From JAUIAI01 sp049680625 (GTDB lineage: Bacteria > Pseudomonadota > Gammaproteobacteria > Burkholderiales > Burkholderiaceae_E): a DNA stretch of 64,000 nt. Made by a program: the position numbers and the translations under genes. The stretch lies in the NCBI GenBank assembly GCA_049680625.1, contig JBAUID010000218.1, forward strand, positions 5,628 through 69,627. Reading direction: 5' to 3'. A model generated the notes under the pieces. That model was not told the origin of the DNA, did no database searches, and saw only the letters and a program-made list of their open reading frames with translations. Shown here piece after piece: positions 1-8,690 of the stretch (positions within the stretch are counted from its first letter, which is position 1; each line of letters opens with the position of its first letter).

Positions 1-584
1 AGCAGCAGGACCCGCGGTTTCGGGGCGAGCGCGCGGGCGAGCGCAACCCGTTGCTGCTGGCCGCCGGATAACTCGTGCGGATATTTTGCTGCCTGGGACG
101 TCAGGCCGGTCAATGTCAGCATTTCGCTGACTTGCTCGCGCCGCTCGGTGCGGGACAATCGCCGCAGGCCAAAGCCGACGTTTTGTGCAACCGACAAATG
201 CGGGAACAGCGCGTAGTCCTGGAACACGACACCGACCGGGCGATGTTCGGGCTCGATCCAGTGGGCCGGATCACATTGGTCAACCCGATCGATCAGAACC
301 CGGCCGCGATTGGGGTGAACGAAGCCCGCGATAGTCCTCATTGCCGTGGTCTTGCCACATCCGGATGCTCCCAGCAGACAGCCGATGCTGCCTGGCTGGA
401 GATCAAACGACAGGCCGTTAAGGACGCCAAACGGCGTAGTTTCAGACCCAAAACTGACCCACAAATCATCAACCGTCAGGGCGGCCGCTAGCGGCGCTGG
501 TTCGGCGCGATCGCCGGCTGCATCTGTTGGCCGGGCGTGGCCGGAAGTGCTTTGTGCTTTTGCCATATGGGTGGGGTGGGCCAT
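1..584 (-). CDS. ABC transporter ATP-binding protein, FbpC/PotA-like (3' end outside window)
   Basis: ATPase subunit of an ABC importer, probably for ferric iron or a similar small solute; only the N-terminal part is in the window. The reverse strand reads an N-terminal stretch, Walker A GASGCGKTT, a Q-loop region VVFQDYALFPHLSV and the signature LSGGQQQRVALARALA, in that order. The Q-loop wording is typical of the FbpC/FutC/PotA group. The upstream ATG at 584 is used; a second in-frame ATG lies at 566, and about 30 Ala/Pro-rich residues precede the conserved domain. The permease and binding-protein genes are not visible, so the substrate is uncertain. Confidence 0.85.
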   Translation of the reverse strand, partial: MAHPTHMAKAQSTSGHARPTDAAGDRAEPAPLAAALTVDDLWVSFGSETTPFGVLNGLSFDLQPGSIGCLLGASGCGKTTAMRTIAGFVHPNRGRVLIDRVDQCDPAHWIEPEHRPVGVVFQDYALFPHLSVAQNVGFGLRRLSRTERREQVSEMLTLTGLTSQAAKYPHELSGGQQQRVALARALAPKPRVLL

Positions 585-774
585 TGCCTGGTCTGGCCTG
601 GAGTAGTCCTGAATTGCGCCGCAGCCTGAAGCCGCTGAATCGGTATTTCCCGGGGGAGCGGTTTACTGCGGAAATAACGTGGATTCACCGCGAAGTGGCA
701 AGTTTAATAGACGGTGCCCATGCGTGTCGTCAATTTACCGAACTTGGCACTACAAAAAGTTGCCGCGCCAATGC

Positions 775-780
775 TATACT
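775..780 (+). promoter_or_regulatory. -10 box of the tRNA-Val promoter
   Basis: TATACT preceded by TG at one base spacing (extended -10 form) and followed by a C/G-rich discriminator just before the tRNA. The same TATACTTC.CC.C string precedes tRNA-Pro at 9186, which supports a shared stable-RNA promoter architecture. No good -35 hexamer is visible at 16-18 bp. Confidence 0.45.
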
Positions 781-790
781 TCGCCGCCTT

Positions 791-867
791 AGGCGCGTAG
801 CTCAGCTGGTTAGAGCACCATCTTGACATGGTGGGGGTCGTTGGTTCGAGTCCAATCGTGCCTACCA
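791..867 (+). tRNA. tRNA-Val(GAC)
   Basis: Full cloverleaf of 77 nt. The acceptor stem AGGCGCG pairs with CGTGCCT (one G-U pair), T8 and A9 are in place, the D arm is GCTC..GAGC, the anticodon stem CCATC/GGTGG encloses loop TTGACAT with anticodon GAC, and the T arm is GTTGG-TTCGAGT-CCAAT. The CCA end is encoded. It stands alone between the ABC ATPase gene and thrS. Confidence 0.95.
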
Positions 868-905
868 ACATTTGCGGGGCAGTGCCCGGTGGATGCTGGC
901 AAGCA

Positions 906-935
906 AAATGCAGTGTGGTCAAATGCAGTGCGGTC
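906..935. repeat. 15-bp tandem duplication, 2 copies
   Basis: AAATGCAGTGTGGTC followed directly by AAATGCAGTGCGGTC, with one mismatch between copies. It looks like a recent replication-slippage duplication in non-coding DNA. Confidence 0.85.
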
Positions 936-946
936 GGTAGTACGGT

Positions 947-994
947 GGGCACTTAGTACAAAGGGCACTTAGTACAAAGGGCACTTAGTACAAA
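947..994. repeat. 16-bp perfect tandem repeat, 3 copies
   Basis: GGGCACTTAGTACAAA three times with no mismatch, followed by a partial fourth start (GGGC). There are no spacers, so this is not a CRISPR. Identical copies imply a recent expansion. Confidence 0.95.
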
Positions 995-1170
995 GGGCTG
1001 CCCGGTGGGGCTGCGCTGTGGCTCCGCCATTTTGCCTGCCAACATATTGCTGCGCTGCCTGCACAGACTATATTGCAGAAACTTGCAGAAACTGATTGTA
1101 CTCACTGCCAACCTGGTTAACTGTATTCCGTTGACCGCAACCTGCCACTTGTGACAAGCGCCGACTGACC

Positions 1171-3093
1171 GTGATCAAAGTTTCCCTGCCTGACGGTTCG
1201 GTAAAAGAATTTGCCCAAGCGCCTACCGTCGCTGATGTTGCCCAGTCAATTGGTGCCGGGCTGGCCAAGGCTGCGCTGGCGGGGCGGGTCGACGGCGAAC
1301 TGGTCGACCTCAGTCATCGGATCGATAACGACTCAACGCTGCAGATTATTACCCCGCGGGATACCGCAGGACTGGAGATTATTCGTCATTCCACGGCGCA
1401 CTTGCTCGCGTATGCGGTGAAAGAGTTATTCCCCAGCGCCCAGGTAACAATCGGGCCAACCATTGACGACGGGTTTTATTACGATTTTTCGTTTGAGCGC
1501 GCGTTTACCCCCGAAGACCTCGAGGCCATTGAAAAACGCATGGCTGACATCGCAAGCCGGGATGAACCCGTGGTGAGAGAGGAATGGGATCGCGATGCCG
1601 CGGTTGAGTTTTTTCATTCGATTGGCGAGAAGTACAAAGCCGAAATTATTGCGTCAATTCCTTCGGATCAGAAAATTTCACTGTATCGCGAAGGCGATTT
1701 CATTGATCTGTGCCGCGGACCCCACGTACCTTCAACCGGCAAGCTTAAAGTCTTTAAGCTTATGAAGGTGGCCGGTGCCTACTGGCGTGGTAACTCCGAT
1801 AACGAAATGCTTCAGCGGATATACGGGACAGCCTGGGCGAACAAAGACGAGTTAAAGCAATACCTGCACCGCATAGAAGAAGCGGAGAAGCGGGATCACC
1901 GCAAGCTTGGGCGTGAGCTCGATTTATATCATTTGCAGGATGACGCACCCGGGATGGTGTTCTGGCACCCGCGGGGCTGGGCTATCTGGCAGCAGGTTGA
2001 GCAATATATGCGTGCGGTTTACCGTGATAACGGTTACCAGGAAATCCGTTGCCCGATGATTCTTGACCGCTCGCTCTGGGAACGGTCAGGTCACTGGGAT
2101 AACTACAAAGAAAATATGTTCACAACGGCATCTGAGAACCGCGACTATGCGCTCAAGCCGATGAATTGCCCGGGGCATGTCCAGGTTTATAAATCAGGCC
2201 TGCGTTCTTACAACGATTTACCGATTCGCTATGGCGAGTTCGGATCCTGCCACCGAAACGAACCGTCCGGGGCCTTACAAGGGGTTACCCGGGTGCGTGG
2301 ATTTGTCCAGGACGACGGCCATATCTTTTGTACCGAAGCCGATATCCTGCCTGAATGCACTGCGTTTTCCGGCTTGCTCCAGCGAGTCTATGCCGACTTC
2401 GGCTTTACCGAGATTCTTTACAAGGTGGCCACGCGGCCGGAAAAGCGGGTTGGGACGGATGCCCAGTGGGATTCGGCTGAGCATGCTCTGATCGAAAGCT
2501 TGAGGGCGTCGGGGGTCGAATTCGAGGTTACGCCGGGTGAAGGGGCGTTCTACGGCCCGAAAATTGAATACACGCTCAAGGATGCTCTGGGGCGGCAATG
2601 GCAGTGCGGCACGATGCAAGTTGATTTCAACATGCCTGAGCGCCTTGGTGCCGAGTATGTCGCCAGCGACAACAGTCGGCAGACCCCGGTCATGCTGCAT
2701 CGCGCGATTATCGGTTCATTCGAGCGATTTATTGCACTTCTCGTTGAGAATTATGGCGGTGCGATGCCGATGTGGCTGGCCCCGGTGCAGGTGATTGTGG
2801 CCAACATTACCGATGCTCAGGCTGAATATGCTGCCAAAGTCGTTGATTCGCTGCAAAAACAAGGGTTTAGGGTTGAATCTGATTTGCGAAACGAAAAGAT
2901 CAACTATAAAATTCGGGAACACAGCATGCAGAAAATTCCGTATTTGCTGGTAGTAGGTGACAAAGAGGTTGACTCGTGCCAGGTCGCGGTAAGGGCCCGG
3001 GGTAACAACAACCTCGGGGCGATGCCGTTAAGCACGTTTGCCGATCGGCTTCAAGCGGAGGTCTCAGCCCGAAATGCAGAGCCCGCCGCATGA
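1171..3093 (+). CDS. thrS: threonine--tRNA ligase
   Basis: Charges tRNA-Thr in the cytoplasm. At 640 aa it has the normal full length. In order: N-terminal TGS domain (about 1-62), the editing domain with H73 and H77 in the HSTAH motif, class II catalytic core with the zinc-ligand region MNCPGHVQVY, motif 2 (FRHEPSGALQGVTRVRGF-like, here CHRNEPSGALQG), and a C-terminal anticodon-binding domain from about 535. The start is GTG at 1171 with no strong Shine-Dalgarno; the protein aligns by eye from its first residue with the family. It is first in the thrS-infC-rpmI-rplT-pheST-ihfA order common to proteobacteria. Confidence 0.98.
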   Translation: MIKVSLPDGSVKEFAQAPTVADVAQSIGAGLAKAALAGRVDGELVDLSHRIDNDSTLQIITPRDTAGLEIIRHSTAHLLAYAVKELFPSAQVTIGPTIDDGFYYDFSFERAFTPEDLEAIEKRMADIASRDEPVVREEWDRDAAVEFFHSIGEKYKAEIIASIPSDQKISLYREGDFIDLCRGPHVPSTGKLKVFKLMKVAGAYWRGNSDNEMLQRIYGTAWANKDELKQYLHRIEEAEKRDHRKLGRELDLYHLQDDAPGMVFWHPRGWAIWQQVEQYMRAVYRDNGYQEIRCPMILDRSLWERSGHWDNYKENMFTTASENRDYALKPMNCPGHVQVYKSGLRSYNDLPIRYGEFGSCHRNEPSGALQGVTRVRGFVQDDGHIFCTEADILPECTAFSGLLQRVYADFGFTEILYKVATRPEKRVGTDAQWDSAEHALIESLRASGVEFEVTPGEGAFYGPKIEYTLKDALGRQWQCGTMQVDFNMPERLGAEYVASDNSRQTPVMLHRAIIGSFERFIALLVENYGGAMPMWLAPVQVIVANITDAQAEYAAKVVDSLQKQGFRVESDLRNEKINYKIREHSMQKIPYLLVVGDKEVDSCQVAVRARGNNNLGAMPLSTFADRLQAEVSARNAEPAA

Positions 3094-3224
3094 TGATTCG
3101 GCAATTTTCGCGCAGGTCCCTGGTTTGGGCTGCCCGTCAACCTGATTTGTCATTTGCTCAGCCGGTACCGGTCAACCGCTATCCGTATCTGCCCGTTTTT
3201 CGCATGTTTTTTTGTCTAAACCTT

Positions 3225-3229
3225 GGAGG
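3225..3229 (+). promoter_or_regulatory. Shine-Dalgarno that fixes the infC start at an AUC codon
   Basis: GGAGG with five bases before ATC at 3235. The only conventional in-frame alternative, TTG at 3223, overlaps the Shine-Dalgarno itself and so cannot be served by it. Rare AUU/AUC/AUA starts on infC are known to allow IF3 autoregulation. Confidence 0.75.
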
Positions 3230-3234
3230 TCAGT

Positions 3235-3756
3235 ATCGCTACGACTCGTGCGCACCGCATTAATGAAGACATCACTGCTCAGCAGGTTCGCCTCAATGGA
3301 GTAGAAAACGAATCCCTGGGCATCATGAGTTTAAGCGACGCGATGCAGCAGGCAGAAGATGCGGCGGTCGATCTGGTTGAAATTGCACCCCAGGCTGACC
3401 CACCTGTTTGCCGCCTGATGGACTACGGCAAGTTTAAGTACCAGGAGCAAAAGCGCCTGCAGGAAGCCAAGGCAAAGCAAAAAATCATCCAGGTAAAAGA
3501 AGTAAAGTTTCGGCCCCGTACCGAAGAAGGTGATTACAAGGTTAAAATGCGGAACCTGATTCGCTTTCTCGAAGAAGGCGACAAAGCAAAAGTTACTTTG
3601 CGGTTCCGTGGTCGCGAAATGGCCCACCAGGAGTTCGGTTATCGGCTGCTGGAACGGGTGCGCGATGATTTGGAAGAGTTGGCCGTTGTTGAAGCAATGC
3701 CGAAGATGGAAGGCCGGCAAATGGTGATGGTTTTGTCACCCAAGAAAAAGAAGTAG
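3235..3756 (+). CDS. infC: translation initiation factor IF-3
   Basis: Binds the 30S subunit and rejects non-canonical start codons and wrong initiator tRNAs. 173 aa when started at ATC 3235 (initiator then IATTRAHRINEDI). The N-terminal domain contains RINEDITAQQVRL; the C-terminal domain contains KEVKFRPRTEEGDYKVK and RFLEEGDKAKVTLRFRGREMAH, both family signatures. ATC is chosen because GGAGG sits five bases upstream. A non-canonical start fits the known autoregulatory loop in which abundant IF3 blocks its own translation. It lies between thrS and rpmI. Confidence 0.93.
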   Translation: MATTRAHRINEDITAQQVRLNGVENESLGIMSLSDAMQQAEDAAVDLVEIAPQADPPVCRLMDYGKFKYQEQKRLQEAKAKQKIIQVKEVKFRPRTEEGDYKVKMRNLIRFLEEGDKAKVTLRFRGREMAHQEFGYRLLERVRDDLEELAVVEAMPKMEGRQMVMVLSPKKKK

Positions 3757-3962
3757 CAGCACAATCGAAGTGGTTGGTAATTGCTCATTGATTAGCAGTA
3801 CCTGAAGTTCTGTAAATTGAAGTTCTATAATCAGTAGTGAAGTTCAGTAGCAAAGAAGCACATAGCAAAGAAGTACATTGCAAAGAAGCCGAGCGGGGCA
3901 GTGAAGCGTTGGCCAGTAGTCCAACCCCCTGACAAGGTATAAAAAAATAGCAGGAAGGCATC
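3757..3962. promoter_or_regulatory. infC-rpmI intergenic leader
   Basis: 206 bp of leader before rpmI, unusually repetitive: TGAAGTTC-type octamers recur near 3792-3845, followed by a 15-bp tandem repeat at 3849-3893. In E. coli, L20 represses rpmI-rplT by binding a leader fold; this stretch is where an equivalent site would lie, but I cannot identify the fold by eye. Confidence 0.35.
3849..3893. repeat. 15-bp tandem repeat, 3 degenerate copies
   Basis: AGCAAAGAAGCACAT, AGCAAAGAAGTACAT and TGCAAAGAAGCCGAG in direct succession upstream of rpmI. The core GCAAAGAAG is identical in all three. Confidence 0.85.
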
Positions 3963-4160
3963 ATGCCAAAAATGAAGACCAAACGCGCCGCCGCGAAGCG
4001 CTTTCGTGTTCGCCCAGGCGGCACAATCAAGCGTGGGCAGGCGTTCAAGCGCCATATCCTTACCAAGAAGACAACAAAGCTGAAGCGCCATTTGCGTGGC
4101 TCTGCCGAGGTGCATGCGTCGGACGTCGCATCGGTTAAAGCCATGTTGCCCTACGCGTAA
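3963..4160 (+). CDS. rpmI: 50S ribosomal protein L35
   Basis: 65 aa, strongly basic, beginning MPKMKTKRAAAKRFRV and carrying KRHILTKKTTKLKRHLRG, which are diagnostic for bL35. The length is exactly that of the family. Ten bases separate it from rplT, with an AAGGAG Shine-Dalgarno between them, so the two are cotranscribed. Confidence 0.98.
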   Translation: MPKMKTKRAAAKRFRVRPGGTIKRGQAFKRHILTKKTTKLKRHLRGSAEVHASDVASVKAMLPYA

Positions 4161-4170
4161 GGAGAGATAA

Positions 4171-4530
4171 ATGCCACGAGTAAAAAGAGGCGTCACGGCT
4201 GGTGCCCGCCACAAGAAAGTCACGGCCGCAGCCCGCGGTTACCGGGGTCGTCGTAAGAATGTTTTTCGGGTAGCCAATCAGGCTGTCATGAAAGCGGGGC
4301 AATACGCGTACCGCGATCGGCGGGCCAAGAAGCGAGTGTTTCGTGCGTTATGGATTACGCGTATTAACGCCGCAGCACGTGAACACGGACTTACTTATAG
4401 TCGGTTTATTGCCGGCTTGAACAAGGCCCGCATTGAACTGGACCGTAAAGTGCTGGCCGACATGGCTGTATTCGATAAGCCCGGGTTTGGTGCAATTGCG
4501 GAACGCGTGAAAGGCGTATTGCAAGCCTGA
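4171..4530 (+). CDS. rplT: 50S ribosomal protein L20
   Basis: 119 aa, starting MPRVKRGVTAGARHKKV and containing YRGRRKNVFRVANQAVMKAGQYAYRDRR-type residues of bL20, an early assembly protein of the large subunit and in E. coli the translational repressor of its own operon. The stop codon lies inside the first unit of a 13-bp tandem repeat that continues downstream. Confidence 0.98.
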   Translation: MPRVKRGVTAGARHKKVTAAARGYRGRRKNVFRVANQAVMKAGQYAYRDRRAKKRVFRALWITRINAAAREHGLTYSRFIAGLNKARIELDRKVLADMAVFDKPGFGAIAERVKGVLQA

Positions 4531-4574
4531 TCAGCAAGCCAGATCAGCAAGCCTGATCTGTAAGCCTGATCTCC
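4523..4574. repeat. 13-bp tandem repeat, 4 copies, overlapping the rplT stop
   Basis: Units AAGCCTGATCAGC, AAGCCAGATCAGC, AAGCCTGATCTGT and AAGCCTGATCTCC. The first contains the last codons and TGA of rplT, so the array grew outward from the gene end. Confidence 0.9.
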
Positions 4575-4577
4575 GTA

Positions 4578-4595
4578 GCCGACCGTTTTGTCGGC
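4578..4595. other. Hairpin between rplT and pheS
   Basis: GCCGAC and GTCGGC form a perfect 6-bp stem with loop CGTTTT. No U-run follows, so it is not a clear terminator. I see no phenylalanine-rich leader peptide of the kind that attenuates E. coli pheST. Confidence 0.4.
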
Positions 4596-4688
4596 CACGC
4601 CTTAAGCTGACTAGCCGGCCCGGTTGCTGACTTTGCGGTTATCGCCAGTCTGTTAGCCTTGGCCAGGCTCCTACAGGGGTAACAATCG

Positions 4689-5732
4689 TTGGGTTCACAA
4701 GAAACTGACGTCGATGCCGCTCTCATTGAGTTGGCGCGCCAAGCCATTAGCCAGTGCACCAACGATGCATCCCTCGCGGACGCCAAGGCACGATTCCTGG
4801 GTAAAGACGGTGAGCTCACTGTTCAGATGAAGTCGCTCGGCAAGTTGTCCGCTCAGGAGCGCGGACCAGCGGGCAAGCGCCTGAATCAGACAAAAAAAGC
4901 CATTGAAGCATTGCTCAACCAGCGTGAGGCCGGTATCAGTGCTGCGCTGCTTTCAGCGCGTCTGGCCGAAGAAGCGATTGATGTCAGCCTGCCGGGTCGT
5001 GGTGCGAGCGGGGGCGGTCTGCATCCACTGACGATTGCGATAGCCCGTATCGAGAAAATTTTCCGGTCGATTGGTTTTGAAGTTGCTGACGGGCCAGAGA
5101 TTGAAGAAGACTTCTATAACTTTACCGCTTTAAATACACCCGAGAGCCATCCGGCTCGGTCGATGCATGACACTTTTTATGTCGACTTCGGAGACAAGCG
5201 TGGCGAAGATGGCGGTCTGCTTCTCCGTACCCATACCAGTCCGATGCAAATTCGTTATGCCCGAATGCATGAACCACCAATTAAGGTGATCGCGCCTGGT
5301 AAAACGTATCGGGTTGACTCGGATGCAACTCATTCACCGATGTTTCATCAGGTTGAAGGGCTCTGGATTGACAAGAACATCAGCCTGACCGACTTAAAAA
5401 GCGTTTACGCAGATTTTCTTGCCCAGTTTTTTGAGCGCAGCGATATCGATGTGCGTTTTCGACCTTCGTATTTTCCATTTACCGAACCGTCGGCCGAGAT
5501 TGACATGCGGTTTCCAGACGGGCCGCTAGCCGGACGATGGCTCGAAGTGTCCGGCTCTGGCCAGGTGCATCCGCAAGTGGTCCGCAATATTGGCCTGGAC
5601 CCAGAGATTTATATTGGCTTTGCGTTTGGTTCTGGTGTTGAGCGTCTCGCGATGCTGCGTTATGGCATTGGCGATCTCCGACTATTTTACGAAAATGACC
5701 TGCGTTTTCTTCAGCAGTTTGCCGACCAATGA
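4689..5732 (+). CDS. pheS: phenylalanine--tRNA ligase subunit alpha
   Basis: Catalytic subunit of the alpha2-beta2 enzyme that charges tRNA-Phe. 347 aa. The N-terminal coiled-coil region (about 10-90) contains RFLGKDGELTVQMKSLGKLS; class II motifs follow, including FYNFTALNTPESHPAR and RTHTSPMQIRYA, and the C-terminal motif 3 reads GFAFGSGVERLAML. The start is TTG, 8 bases after AGGGGT; no ATG occurs before conserved sequence. It overlaps pheT by 4 bp (ATGA). Confidence 0.97.
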   Translation: MGSQETDVDAALIELARQAISQCTNDASLADAKARFLGKDGELTVQMKSLGKLSAQERGPAGKRLNQTKKAIEALLNQREAGISAALLSARLAEEAIDVSLPGRGASGGGLHPLTIAIARIEKIFRSIGFEVADGPEIEEDFYNFTALNTPESHPARSMHDTFYVDFGDKRGEDGGLLLRTHTSPMQIRYARMHEPPIKVIAPGKTYRVDSDATHSPMFHQVEGLWIDKNISLTDLKSVYADFLAQFFERSDIDVRFRPSYFPFTEPSAEIDMRFPDGPLAGRWLEVSGSGQVHPQVVRNIGLDPEIYIGFAFGSGVERLAMLRYGIGDLRLFYENDLRFLQQFADQ

Positions 5733-8122
5733 AAGTGCCTGAGAACTGGCTGCGCCAGTATTGTTCCCCTGAGTGGTCCAGTGAAGAACTGGCTGAGCGA
5801 CTGACAATGGGTGGGCTGGAGGTCGAAGAGTCAGAAAGCTTTGCCCCGGCGTTTTCGGGTGTTGTGGTTGGCCATGTGAAATCGGTTGTGCCTCATCCAG
5901 ATGCTGACAAGTTGCGCGTTTGTGAGGTGGATACGGGTACGGAGACGGTCTCGATTGTCTGCGGAGCCTCCAATGTTGCGGATGGCGTCAAGGTGCCGTG
6001 TGCGCTGAGCGGCGCACAATTGCCGGGCGGTTTTAAGATCAAGCCCGTCAAAATGCGCGGCGTGCAAAGCAACGGCATGTTGTGCTCAGCGCGTGAGCTG
6101 GGTATATCTGAAGACCATGAGGGCTTACTCATACTTGCCGATGACGCTCCGGTCGGGCACGACATTCGTGATTATCTTGGTCTGGACGAACAAGTCATGA
6201 CCTTGAAGCTGACGCCCAATCTTTCGCATTGTCTTGGGGTCTACGGGGTTGCGCGTGAGCTGTCAGCGCTTAGTGGCGCTGCGCTAACGGGGCCCGCATT
6301 TGATCCGGTTACTCCGACGATTGAAGATCGGTTGCCGGTGACGATTGAGGCCCCTGATCTATGTGGCCGTTTTTCCGGCCGGGTGATTCGTGGCGTGAAT
6401 CCCCTGGCACGGACACCGCAGTGGATGTGTGACCGCCTTGAGCGGGCAGGGCAGCGATCGATCTCACCGCTGGTCGACATTTCTAACTATGTCATGCTTG
6501 AATTGTCCCGGCCGACGCACGTATTTGATCTGAACAAAGTGTCTGGCAGCCTGACCGTGCGCTGGGGCCGGGATGATGAGTCATTGAAGCTGCTGAACGG
6601 ACAGACCTTGAAACTGTCTCCGACTTACGGCGTTATAGCCGACTCCAGAGCTGTTGAAAGCCTCGCCGGCATTATGGGTGGTGACGACACTGCAGTAGAT
6701 GACAATACCAGGGATATTTACCTTGAAGCAGCATTCTGGTGGCCCGAGGCAATCGCCGGCCGTACGCGGATGCTGAATTTTTCCACCGATGCGGCTCACC
6801 GGTTTGAGCGCGGCGTGGATGCGGCAACCACGGTTGAGCATATCGAGTACGTTACCCGGCTGATTCTCGATATTTGTGGAGGCCAGCCCGGGCCAGTCGA
6901 TGATACGGTTGCCACGCTTCCCGATCGGCCGCCCGTGACACTGCGTTTTGAACGTGCGCGACAGGTCATTGGGCAACCCGTGTCCGACGACGATATTTTT
7001 GGCGCACTGACCCGTCTTGGCCTGCCGTGCGAGAGGCAGCAGGCCCAGGTGGTTGTCCAGCCACCAAGCTATCGCTTCGACATGGCGATCGAGGAAGACC
7101 TGATCGAAGAAGTTGCGCGCATGTACGGTTACGACCGTTTGCCACTTCGCCCTCCGGTCGCTGGTCTGGCAATGCAGGCAGCGGTTGAGTCTCGCCGCAC
7201 CGCGCTACAGGTGAAACTTGCGGTAGCGGCCCGTGGATACCAGGAAATGATCGCCTACAGCTTTGTGCCCGGTGAGATGGACAAGCGTTTGAGCGGAGAG
7301 CAAGCCATTGCCTTGCTGAATCCGATTGCCAAACCGATGGATGTCATGCGGACAACCCTGTGGGGCGGCATGCTCAATACATTGCAGGCCAATTTAAATC
7401 GACGGGCAAGTCGGGTCCGATTATTCGAGGTTGGTCGGGTGTTCTTGCGCGATCCGGCGGTCATCAGCGGTGACCTCTCGGTTGCCGGCATTGCACAGCC
7501 GAACAAGCTGGCCCTGTTGGCCAGCGGTGGGGCTCAGCCCGAACAATGGAATGGCGATAACCGACCGGTTGATTTTTTTGATGTTAAGCAGGATCTGGCC
7601 AGCCTCATGCCGGCTGCGCAACTCGAATTTGTCGCGGCTGCGCAACCGGCGCTGCATCCGGGCCGGTCAGCGCAGGTATCGGTGAACGGTAAACCCATTG
7701 GCTGGATCGGCGAGTTGCATCCGATGCTGCAGGCAAGTCTGGATCTGCCAGGGCGGGTAATCATTGCTGAGGTGGATCTGGATGTTTTGCTGGAACGGCA
7801 GGTACCGGTCTTTAGCGAGGTGTCGCGCTTTCCGCCTTCAATTCGCGATATTGCTATTGTTGTCGACGCCAGTCTGCCCGCCGATTCTGTTTACCGGGAA
7901 ATTCGTTCAATCGTTAATAGTGAACGAAAGGCATCTGTTGTTCAAAACATAAGGTTGTTTGACGAATATCGCGGTAAGGGTTTGGAAAATAAAGAAAAAA
8001 GCCTGGCATTCCGGTTGTGGATGCAGGACATTCAACGTACACTGGAAGACGAGGAAGTGTCAGCAGCGGTTGAATGTATCGTTGCCGGGCTGGCGGCTCG
8101 TTTCAACGCGCGCCTCAGGTAA
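5729..8122 (+). CDS. pheT: phenylalanine--tRNA ligase subunit beta
   Basis: 797 aa, normal length. Starts MKVPENWLRQY. It contains the EMAP-type tRNA-binding domain (about 39-150: VVGHVKSVVPHPDADKL, GGFKIKPVKMRGV), the B3/B4 editing domain, the B5 domain, a class II-like fold, and the C-terminal FDX-ACB anticodon-binding domain (SRFPPSIRDIAIVVD to the end). It is translationally coupled to pheS and followed by ihfA. Confidence 0.97.
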   Translation: MKVPENWLRQYCSPEWSSEELAERLTMGGLEVEESESFAPAFSGVVVGHVKSVVPHPDADKLRVCEVDTGTETVSIVCGASNVADGVKVPCALSGAQLPGGFKIKPVKMRGVQSNGMLCSARELGISEDHEGLLILADDAPVGHDIRDYLGLDEQVMTLKLTPNLSHCLGVYGVARELSALSGAALTGPAFDPVTPTIEDRLPVTIEAPDLCGRFSGRVIRGVNPLARTPQWMCDRLERAGQRSISPLVDISNYVMLELSRPTHVFDLNKVSGSLTVRWGRDDESLKLLNGQTLKLSPTYGVIADSRAVESLAGIMGGDDTAVDDNTRDIYLEAAFWWPEAIAGRTRMLNFSTDAAHRFERGVDAATTVEHIEYVTRLILDICGGQPGPVDDTVATLPDRPPVTLRFERARQVIGQPVSDDDIFGALTRLGLPCERQQAQVVVQPPSYRFDMAIEEDLIEEVARMYGYDRLPLRPPVAGLAMQAAVESRRTALQVKLAVAARGYQEMIAYSFVPGEMDKRLSGEQAIALLNPIAKPMDVMRTTLWGGMLNTLQANLNRRASRVRLFEVGRVFLRDPAVISGDLSVAGIAQPNKLALLASGGAQPEQWNGDNRPVDFFDVKQDLASLMPAAQLEFVAAAQPALHPGRSAQVSVNGKPIGWIGELHPMLQASLDLPGRVIIAEVDLDVLLERQVPVFSEVSRFPPSIRDIAIVVDASLPADSVYREIRSIVNSERKASVVQNIRLFDEYRGKGLENKEKSLAFRLWMQDIQRTLEDEEVSAAVECIVAGLAARFNARLR

Positions 8123-8280
8123 TTTCCAAAGCTATATCTGTTTGACGTGACCGGTGGTTTGATCCGGGTCGTAAGGGTTCGCGCTTGGGTTTGCAATTAA
8201 CCGGTGTTTCGTCGGTGAAAGTGCCGGTGATAAGCAATGGCCACTCATAACAATCAGACAATGAGGTAGAAAGTCGGGGC

Positions 8281-8688
8281 ATGTCGGCGCAGGATAGTCA
8301 TGAGCTCACGCATAGTGCGGTAAGCGAGTCTTTAAGCGATCAATCGCTTGAGGCTGATGTCGGCTTCACGTTGACGAAAGCTGAGCTATCTGAAATGTTG
8401 TTTGATCAGGTTGGCCTGAACAAGCGAGAGGCCAAGGACATGGTCGAGACTTTCTTTGGCGAGATTCGCGGTTCACTCGAGGCTGGCCAGAGTGTCAAGC
8501 TGTCCGGTTTTGGGAACTTTCAGTTGCGCGATAAACCCCAGCGCCCTGGACGCAATCCAAAGACCGGTGAAGAAATCCCCATTTCCGCGCGCCGAGTTGT
8601 GACCTTCCATGCCAGCCAAAAGTTGAAGGACCAAATTGATGAAGCCATCGGGCGTTCGAGCCTGATCGCTGACATCAAAACTGATTGA
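8281..8688 (+). CDS. ihfA: integration host factor subunit alpha
   Basis: DNA-bending nucleoid protein that works as a heterodimer with IHF-beta. The conserved core begins at TLTKAELSEMLF and includes VKLSGFGNFQLRDK and the DNA-kinking arm RPGRNPKTGEEIPI. The protein is 135 aa, about 30 residues longer than the E. coli protein at the N-terminus (acidic/Ser-rich residues 1-30). The only in-frame start in the core is a TTG without a Shine-Dalgarno, so the extension is probably real. The order pheT-ihfA-merR is conserved in proteobacteria. Confidence 0.95.
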   Translation: MSAQDSHELTHSAVSESLSDQSLEADVGFTLTKAELSEMLFDQVGLNKREAKDMVETFFGEIRGSLEAGQSVKLSGFGNFQLRDKPQRPGRNPKTGEEIPISARRVVTFHASQKLKDQIDEAIGRSSLIADIKTD

Positions 8689-8690
8689 AC

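Larger units (their letters stand above)
868..1170. other. Non-coding region between tRNA-Val and thrS
   Basis: 303 bp without a convincing gene. It contains two tandem duplications (listed separately), a 10-bp near-duplication GCAGAAACTT/GCAGAAACTG near 1076-1095, and no clear terminator or -35/-10 pair. The thrS leader must lie here, but I see no operator-like fold that I can support. Confidence 0.6.

Noticed and set aside
947..994. Short regularly spaced repeats suggesting a CRISPR array
   Set aside because: The units are directly adjacent without spacers and only 16 bp long; no cas genes are nearby.
8281..8370. Treating the IhfA extension as a wrong start
   Set aside because: The only internal alternative is a TTG without a Shine-Dalgarno, so ATG 8281 was kept, with the doubt noted.
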